Below are positions 57,204 to 64,000 of a DNA stretch of 64,000 bases, in pieces. The DNA is from Platanthera guangdongensis (lineage: Eukaryota > Streptophyta > Magnoliopsida > Asparagales > Orchidaceae): assembly GCA_039583875.1 (NCBI GenBank), contig CM077159.1, positions 103,067,287-103,131,286 of the forward strand. Direction: 5' to 3'. The position numbers and the translations under genes were made by a program. Under the pieces are notes generated by a model. The model did not search any database and was not told where the DNA came from. It was given only the letters and a program-made list of their open reading frames with translations. The first letter of the stretch is position 1. The number at the start of each line of letters is the position of its first letter.

Positions 57204-58882
57204 TTTGGACTTGAGATTTATTATCATCTTCTCTTATCCATGCTTTACTGTACATCTTGAGAGAGGGAATAGGAGGCACGTCCAGGAGCTTGTGTGAGGG
57301 TTGATCCAAGGTTTGCTTGTTATTGGAATCACGAGTAGACACTAGATCCTTGACGAGGAAGTTGTCGCAATCAATTACATCTAGATCATAGATCACGGTC
57401 ATGGCTCCGAAGAGATCGTCAAGGGTAACGATCTTCTTCCTTGGACATGTGAAGTCCTTATTTTATATATACATGGATTTTCCCCACCAAAAGGTGGTAT
57501 ATTGAGGGATTTTCGTTAGGTTGATTCTTGATATCCCCAAGAAGTCTTGCATATAGATCCGGAAATTTGTAGTACGGAATAGGCATACTGTGTGAAGCCC
57601 ATCTAGATAGGCTGGTTTTGATTGGTGATGTTTTATTTTGCGCACCGGAGAAGACTCTGCTTATAAACGAGTATTTTGTGGAGTCGGTGGGTTGTGCCTG
57701 TCAACTGGAGTAGCAGGAAGTACTGGAGTGAAATTCTAGGAAAATACCCTGAAAGTGTATTGTGATGTAAGCTATGAAAGTCTAGTGTTTCTGGCACTAC
57801 AGGTGGCTGCAGAGATTTCTAGATGGTTGGTCCAGTTATGGTTAGGGCTAGGGACGAAAAGAGAGTTCTGTCGCTAAAAGCCGGGCGATCGTGACTTTCT
57901 CTGTTGATATTTCCTAGCTAACAAATGATTGTGAAGCCATTCCTTGGTGGATAGTATGGCTTATTATAAGCTATGAGATCTTAAAAGGCTTCGTGCTGAA
58001 CGAATAAGGGAGAAGCTGACCCGCGTCATTTATGGCGATTTGAGCAATGGGTACGGCTGACCTATCTCCGCATTATGGTTGTCTGCCATGAGTGCCTGGG
58101 TTATTGGCGTTCAACAAGATCACATAATGAGAGTCTTAGGCATGCGTGCTATTAATAATAAAGTCTTTGGCTGTAGGCCGTCGAGCGCAATGCTCAAGTT
58201 TACCATTTGGAACGGTGGTGGGGCCTAGTACTTCGATACACCGAATATGTACCCTGAGTGCATTGACCGTCGGACCGTGTGTTTGATGTTTGTGATATTT
58301 TGAACTGTGCGTGAGTGCACATTCTTGTGATATGTCTGCTTGTAAAATTCTTTGCCTGCAGGAAAGGAATTCCGGTTCCCCGGGTAATGGGTAGATAAAT
58401 TGGTCAGCGTAATGCTAACCATTGCTTTGTTTACCACCATTGTGGTGGATTGTCGTCGTGTAGGCGTAGGAAAGCCGAGCGGGAAATAGTGGGCTGAAGC
58501 CCTTGTGCTACTGCTGCTGCTATGTTGGCCCTCGAAGGCCAAAGAAGGAAATGTTTTGCGATTTCATGTGTGGTCGTCCTATATGTCGGTGTATGTAATC
58601 CACACGTATGAAGAAAACTTGTAAGGCCTTAAGGTCAAACATTTTGTGTATTTTGTAAACATTCCTTGTAGATATATAAATTTGGTTATATATAGTGGAG
58701 ATTCATGATAGTTGAGTTCAATTTTAACCCCTAATGCTTCTGCTAGAATGCTCTGAGTTAGGATGTGTGTTGTAGTCTGTGATATTAACATGTAACTTCA
58801 CTGGCTGTTTGTGGCATATAGTGTGGGGCCTCGGCCGGACCTTCTATTATATGTCATGTAATGGATGTACGTGTTACAATTT

Positions 58883-58890
58883 TGGTATCA
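58883..58890 (+). other. Primer-binding site of element L
   Basis: TGGTATCA four bases after the LTR end, initiator-Met type. Confidence 0.88.
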
Positions 58891-59108
58891 ACTTATCTTG
58901 GTCTTCCTCCTTCGAATATGTGTTACCGTGCGAACCGTGATAACTTAAAATGAACTCAAGAATGTCCACTAAGAAATGTAAATACACATATTTGGGGGAC
59001 CTGTACATTCCTGGTATTGCTTTGTGCAATATTTTAGTTGCCTAATTGTGTGTTTCACGATTGTAGGGGACTAGCGCGAATGAGGGGCAGCAAGAACCCT
59101 AGCATTCG

Positions 59109-59798
59109 ATGGGGATTAATACGCCAACTGAGGTGTCAACACCTCCTACTTTGGTAGAGACGGTATGGTTGATCGGTAATGTGGTCTTTGCAATGATCAA
59201 GGGCCAACATGTGGGACAGGTACAATACTCTATTCCGGTGGTGTGTCCCATGTCGGTCGGTGTACTTGAGCAGATGGCAAGGGGAAGAGTGTCGGCTCCG
59301 CCGTTGAATATATGGCTGTGTCAAGGACCATACACGGTCGCGGAGTACTTTCATGCATTTGTTGAGCTGCGACAACATGCAGAGTTTGTGTTTGAGATGG
59401 AGGAGACTAAGACCAACAAATTTTATGATGGTCTGCGAGATGAGCTACAACGTCTATTGGTGGGTCCAAAGTTAATTGGATTTGACGCATTGGTAATGAC
59501 TGCGAGGTTTTTGGAAATGGACTTGAATAAGTTCAGGGCGAGGCACAGGTTCAATGTGCCCATCTGTGCAAATATGTCAAAATCAACCTCTTCCACACTC
59601 ATGGGAACAAAGAAAAGATGTGATCCATATGTTTGCTTTTCTTGTTGTAAGGTAGGACATCTTTCCCAAGAATGTCGTGGTGATGTGCCACAGACAAAGA
59701 AATCTAAGGTTGGAGCAGTTGCGGGGCGAACTCAACACATATGCTACTCGTGTGGCAAAGAAGGACATAAAGCCCGAGAATGCCGAAGTGGCCCTTAG
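59109..59798 (+). CDS. Element L: shortened Gag with two zinc knuckles
   Basis: ATG at 59109 and an unbroken frame of 229 codons. The capsid C-terminal half is present (YTVAEYFHAFVELRQHAEFVF, NKFYDGLRDELQRLL, ALVMTARFLEMDLNKF), and two complete CCHC knuckles follow: CFSCCKVGHLSQEC and CYSCGKEGHKAREC (about residues 177-190 and 212-225). The N-terminal capsid, including the usual PPxFxG and W-rich region, is missing, so the protein is roughly half the usual length. An internal deletion between about 59290 and 59320 explains this without breaking the frame. Zinc knuckles bind the element's RNA for packaging. With no intact partner enzymes, I doubt it is functional. Confidence 0.8.
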   Translation: MGINTPTEVSTPPTLVETVWLIGNVVFAMIKGQHVGQVQYSIPVVCPMSVGVLEQMARGRVSAPPLNIWLCQGPYTVAEYFHAFVELRQHAEFVFEMEETKTNKFYDGLRDELQRLLVGPKLIGFDALVMTARFLEMDLNKFRARHRFNVPICANMSKSTSSTLMGTKKRCDPYVCFSCCKVGHLSQECRGDVPQTKKSKVGAVAGRTQHICYSCGKEGHKARECRSGP

Positions 59799-60430
59799 AC
59801 AACACAAAATAAGAACGGAATGTTAAATGTATTTACATAACTAACTATAATTATGTACCGTACGGTTCCTAGAAAGTAACGATGTATCCAATAATACTTA
59901 TGTGCCATATCAAAACATGGTTTGATGAATAATCAAGAAGTCGTTTGCTTACGGCTTAATATATGCCTTGTGTGTGCTTATTTTGATATCACAGATACGA
60001 GTGGAATGACATGGCCAAAATGAAAAGAGTCTGTATGGGGGTGGGAAATGAGATGGTAAGATGTCGTTATGGCATCAGATCAGGATGTAGGAGCGTTTGT
60101 GCTGCCAATAGGTTTCTCTGATGTGATCATGTGTATGGACTAGCTCTTGGAGCAGTGTACCGGTATCGATTACACCTTCGCGGAAGTCACCCTGTGAAAG
60201 ATCACCAAACGAGGGACTAAGTTTGCTTGTCTGCATGGATCGAGCAGACATGGATGTCTGCTCTCCAAGTCGTCACTTGTTCGGCTATGCCCGAAGTAAT
60301 TCTTCATGCCTATATCGGCCTTTAGGCTGAAGGCCGGTTGGGTAACACTCCTATTGTGTCAGCTTACATAGATGTGTTTCCTAATGACCTCCATAGGTGA
60401 TGTCCCCTCTGGAAACCAACGACACTATTG
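59799..60430 (+). pseudogene. Element L: protease remnant and linker
   Basis: Only the protease C-terminal part is readable (PIGFSDVIMCMD near 60103, where intact copies have FDVILGMDWL), then the linker to RT (YIDVFPNDLH near 60366). The active-site motif was not found; 59800-59990 shows nothing recognisable. Confidence 0.65.
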
Positions 60431-61140
60431 CGGTGGTGCCAGGTATGAAACCTGTAGCACGCTCGCCCTATTGAGTAGCGCCAAAGGAACCAGAGGAACT
60501 AAAAGTTCAACTACAAGAGTTGTTGGAACAGGGTTAGATACGTCCAAGTATGTCACCTTGGAGCGCACCTGCTCTCTTTGTGAAAAAGAAGGACGGTAGC
60601 TTGCGGTTATGCATCGACTATCGCGAGTTAAATAAGCTATCAAAGAAGAATAAGTATCCAATACCTCGAATTGATGACTAGTTTGATCAGCTCGTGGGAT
60701 CAACCATCTATTCTAAACTCGACCTGAAGTCTGGCTACTACCAGTTGAGTATTCGGGAAGGTGACATTCACAAGACAGCATTTGGAACACGCTACAGCCA
60801 TTATGAGTTCACTGTAATGTCATTTGGGCTATGTCATGTGCCATCGGTGTCGATGGATTTAATGCATCGATCATTTCGAGAGTACTTGGATTTGTTTGTC
60901 ATAATTTTCATTGATGACATCTTGGTGTACTCACAGTCTGAAGAAGATCATGCGAACCATTTACCGTTTGTGTTTCACACCCTGAGGAGAAATAAACTCT
61001 ATGCCAACTTCTCAAAGTGTGAGTTTTGGCTCTCATCAGTGGCTTTTCTTGTCTATATGGTGAGTTGAGAGGGCATTGCAGTGGATCCGTCAAAGATAAC
61101 AGCCATACTGGAGTGGCCAGTGTTATCTTCTGTGACCGAT
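60431..61140 (+). pseudogene. Element L: reverse transcriptase remnant
   Basis: [20 protein letters not shown] is spread over frames at 60560-60615. [18 protein letters not shown] and a stop follow at 60679. The open stretch 60694-61068 holds [20 protein letters not shown] and the active site [14 protein letters not shown], ending in [11 protein letters not shown]. The thumb (VDPSKITAILEW, DVRSFLGL) is in another frame. Confidence 0.9.
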
Positions 61141-61680
61141 GTCAGGAGTTTCCTTGGACTATGGACTATGATAGATGTTTTGTAGAACACTTCTCACGGA
61201 TCGCTTTGCCTCTTAACACACTAACGAGCAAGGATCAGAAGTTCGTTTGGACACTGGAGTGCGCGCGGTATTTTGAAGAGCTAAAAATTCACTTGACCAC
61301 AGCGCCCATCTGGACATCGCCATGTGGTATGTACAGTTATGAAATTTATAGTGATGCGTCAGGGAGTGGCTTAGTATGCATTCTTGTTCAGTTTGCAAGG
61401 AAATCGCTTGTGGCTCACGCTAGTTGAAAGTGCATGAGCGGATCTTTCCCGTCCACAACTTGGATTTGGCGGCGGTGATTTTGCACTTAAACTGTGGCAT
61501 CATTATTTTTATGACGTGAAGGTGGATATATTCACGGACCATAAGAGCCTAAAGTCTTTATTGGATCAGAAGGATCTTAACATGTGACAACATAGGTGGA
61601 TGGAGTTCATCGGGGACTATAACTTCCAAATAAACTATACTACAGGGAAGGGAAACATCATCGCAGATGCCTTAAGTCAA
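61141..61680 (+). pseudogene. Element L: RNase H remnant
   Basis: QKFVWTLECARYFEELK, LTTAPIWTSP and IYSDASGSGLVCILVQ (the YSDAS Asp is kept) lie at 61237-61400. The end appears as WMEFIGDYNFQINYTTGKG and IADALSQ at 61600-61680 after two frame changes. Confidence 0.87.
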
Positions 61681-62690
61681 AGTACTACAGCAAGGGCAAA
61701 TTGGTTGCAGATGCATGATGAGCGTCTAATCCAGGAGTTGGAAGCTTTAGAGATTTCTTGTGTTGACAAGAATTCCACAGCAAATGCATGCTTAACCTGG
61801 ATGGAGGTACAGTATGACCTTGAGGATAGGGTTCCGCAGGAAACGGAACTTGATGATAGTTTGCAAAGATATGCAGTGGATGGAGTAAATGGCCAATTCT
61901 CCTGGGATGATGGCCTCTTGCGGAAAGATGGTCGTTTGCATGTCCTGAATATGGGGAAGTTAAGAGATGAATTGATGTATGAAGCTCATTTTACAAAGTG
62001 CTCAATTCACCCAGGGAGCACAAAAATGTTTAGAGACATGAAAAAAAACTATTCTGGTGGTCGGGCATATAGAAAGAAATAGCACTTTGCGTGGCTAAAT
62101 GTCAGACCTGTGCCTTAGTGAAAGCGAAAGGCCAGAAGCCTGGACATTTCCTGAAGTCGCTACCAATTCCAGATTGGAAGTTTGATGATATTTCGATGGA
62201 CCTCATGCATGGTTTGCCGAGATCTCAACGCGATCACAATTCAGATTGGGTGATCGTGGACCGGTTGACTAAAGTGGCTCACTTCATTCCGAATAAGAGG
62301 GACGATTTAGTGGAAGTTTTGGCAAAGCTTTATGTTGAACAAATAGTACGATTTCACAGTGTTCCTCGTAGCATTGTAAGTAAATGAGAAGGGCGCTTCA
62401 CAATGAATGATTGTAGGCTAATCCATCAGTTGTTGGGGACAAAGTTTAACATGCACGACCTTTCATGCACAAACAGATGGCCAAACTGAGAGAACCAACA
62501 GAACGATGGAGGACATGCTCCGAATGTGCGCCTTGGATTTCAGAAAGAGATGTGAAGATCATCTCTATATGGTGGAATTCGCCTATACTAATAGCTATCA
62601 AGCTAGTTTAAATATGGCGCCGTTTGAAGCTTTGTATTGTAGGAAGTGTCGTGATAGTTTAAATATGGCGCCGTTTTAATTGAGTAAAAC
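61681..62690 (+). pseudogene. Element L: integrase remnant, C-terminus deleted
   Basis: The zinc finger (YEAHFTKCSIHPGSTKMFRD, then CQTCALVKAKGQKPG) is split by a frameshift near 62050. The core reads WVIVDRLTKVAHFIPNK, VPRSIVS followed by a stop where DRDGRF should be, then HAQTDGQTERTNR, MVEFAYTNSYQ and MAPFEALYCRKC. The GPY and chromodomain part present in element A is absent. Instead the word AGTTTAAATATGGCGCCGTT recurs 48 bp later (62606 and 62654), followed by 90 bp up to the LTR. Confidence 0.88.
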
Positions 62691-62746
62691 TAGTTGTTAT
62701 TGGTTGCTGCCTGTTGCCATATGCAAATTTTGGGATGAAAATTTTG

Positions 62747-62761
62747 TTAGGTGGGGAGGAT
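62747..62761 (+). other. Polypurine tract of element L
   Basis: TTAGGTGGGGAGGAT immediately before TGTAACACCCC. Confidence 0.75.
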
Positions 62762-63482
62762 TGTAACACCCCAAAAAGGGGTAGTGGTCACTGGGGGTTA
62801 CCGCGCCATGATAGTCTTATTACAGGAGGTAGCTCAGTGATTTAAAAGACTTAAAGCTCGGGTTGGGTACCGCAAAGCTATCGCGCCGTAGTAGCCACTC
62901 AATGCTTTGACCACTCAACACTTTCGAGTAATCGTCGAGAGCACTAATGCTTGGCGGTAGGTGTTATCGAGCCGCGGTAGCCACTCAATGCTTTCGAGTA
63001 CTCGACGATGGCAAACAGTCGTCCAGAGCGCTAATGCCAGGTGGTCGAAGTTATCGCGTCGTGCTAACGATCGATGAAAGTCGAACGACAATCGTCGAGA
63101 GTGCTAATGCCAGGTAGTAGAAGTAACCACGTCGCGTTAATCGCTCGACGAATGTTAAATGGTATACCGTTGGGCGCTACAATGTTACCGCGGGCGCTAG
63201 ATCTGATAGCGGCGCCGACTAGGTAAAGCGATTACTGCCTTTGTTACCACGCGGCGATAGTAGTTACCTCGCGGGGGTAGCTTTTGTCTAAGTATGGACT
63301 TGAGATTTATTCTCATCTTCTTTTATCCTTTCTTTGTTGTACATCTCGAGAGAGGGAAGAGGTGGCATGTTCAGGAGCTTGTGTGAGGGTTGATCCAAAG
63401 TTTGCTTGTGATTGGAATCGCGAGTAGATGCTAGATCCGCGGAGAGGAAGTTGTGGCAATCAATTCCATCTGGGTCATAGAT
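62762..63482 (+). mobile_element. Element L: 3' LTR, truncated by element M
   Basis: It matches 56673-57395 of the 5' LTR with many substitutions, including the array (62790-63270). It stops at 'tgggtcatagat', where the 5' copy continues 'cacggtcatggc'. Confidence 0.88.
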
Positions 63483-64000
63483 TGTAACGCCCCGAAACTC
63501 AAAGGAGCAAAAGGGGGACGTTTTGGGCCAGTTTGGGTTCTGGCTTCAGGCACACGGCCTGGGACACAGGCGTGTCCCAGGGCGTGTCAAGCCTGTGTCG
63601 ACACTTAGCCGCGAAGTCGATACTCTGCGTTCGACGAAGTGTCGAGACATGGCACACGACCTGCGACACGGGCGTGTCGTATGGCGTGTCGACCTGTGTC
63701 GATGATCGTCCCGGGGAGTCGACGAGATTCGCTCGATGATGCGTCGAGAGTGGGCACACGGCCTGCGACACGGGCGTGTCGCAGGGCGTGTCGACCCGTG
63801 TCGACACTCATCTCGGAAGTCGACGAATCTTGCTCGACGATCGTCGAGACAAGGCACACGGCCTAGGACACGGGCGTGTCCGAGGCCGTGTCGAGTGTGT
63901 AGACCGTGTACACGGCCCTGGAGCCCAGGCATGTCAAGGTGACACAGGCAAGGACACGAGCGTGTCCTAGAACCCGTGCAGTGCTCGGGTTGATTTTGGG
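63483..64000 (+). mobile_element. Element M: start of an LTR, cut by window end
   Basis: TGTAACGCCCCGAAAC begins exactly where similarity to L's LTR ends, so M inserted into it. The rest is outside the window. The start resembles LTR O read on the minus strand. Confidence 0.8.
63545..63965. repeat. Roughly 110-bp tandem units with CACGGGCGTGTC and TCGACGA in LTR M
   Basis: Three to four units. Each runs CACACGGCCTG, GACACGGGCGTGTC, GGCGTGTCGACC, then TCGACGA...TCGTCGAGA. The palindromes make open frames on both strands in several phases, none of which is a gene. Confidence 0.88.

Larger units (their letters stand above)
56673..58878 (+). mobile_element. Element L: 5' LTR, about 2.2 kb
   Basis: It starts TATAACACCCC (TG mutated to TA; the 3' copy reads TGTAACACCCC) and ends GTGTTACA before a Met-type primer site. 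Blocks are shared with LTR A. The two L LTRs differ at many positions over their first 200 bp, so L is old. Confidence 0.88.

Noticed and set aside
63499..63970. Six or more open frames on both strands at the window end
   Set aside because: Same cause: a CG-rich palindromic tandem array (LTR M) with few stops in any frame.
1..64000. Host protein-coding genes, tRNA or rRNA genes
   Set aside because: None supported. All recognisable protein motifs belong to retroelements; tRNA-like words are primer-binding sites only. I could not run a tRNA or homology search.

Overview
The window comes from a large, repeat-dense flowering-plant genome. I find no host gene in it. Nearly every base belongs to an LTR retrotransposon, and most are broken and nested inside one another. 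The plant origin follows from primer-binding sites of the plant initiator-Met type (TGGTATCA) and of the Athila/Tat type (TGGCG-CGTTGCCGGGG), from very long LTRs, and from chromodomain-type Ty3/gypsy and Sirevirus-like Ty1/copia polyproteins. I cannot tell the species, or monocot from dicot. Element letters A to O are my own labels.

Left part (1-30375). A minus-strand LTR (O, 1-1821) abuts the 3' half of a Ty3/gypsy element (A, 1822-5648). A ends inside the LTR of another gypsy element (B, + strand). B's LTR end, primer-binding site, gag, protease and RT run from 5649 to 9566. Its integrase and 3' LTR resume at about 25902 and end near 30375. Between the halves lie a minus-strand non-autonomous element with an Athila/Tat-type primer site (C, LTRs at 9567-12568 and from 15391). 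A complete, younger relative (D, 16249-22588) sits inside C's second LTR. After it comes a truncated gag-only element (N, 23140-25901).

Right part (30376-64000). A huge minus-strand Tekay/Del-like element (H) has LTRs of about 4.8 kb. Its 5' LTR is 50267-55057, and its 3' LTR runs from 41694 down to about 30575. The 3' LTR is interrupted by a solo LTR of the C family (E, 33132-36397, perfect 5-bp target duplication) and a small copia element (G, 36875-40805). H's pol is interrupted by a Sirevirus-like copia remnant (I, 44585 to about 49420). H had inserted into another minus-strand gypsy element (J, 55058-56672), whose gag was then hit by element L (+ strand, 56673-63482). L's 3' LTR is in turn broken by M (from 63483 to the window end).

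Only the 407-codon ORF of D is long and uninterrupted. It encodes a zinc knuckle and an acidic tail but no enzyme.

The most interesting pattern is not a gene. Nearly every LTR family here carries a dense array of short, mostly CG-containing palindromic motifs in its U3 region. In five cases (A, L, C, E, D) the array stops a few tens of bases or less before a TATA-like box. Some motifs (TCGTCGA, CACGGGCGTGTC) are shared between copia and gypsy families. The H LTR carries a cluster of W-box-like TTGAC sites instead. The families may have independently acquired, or exchanged, a common set of promoter elements.
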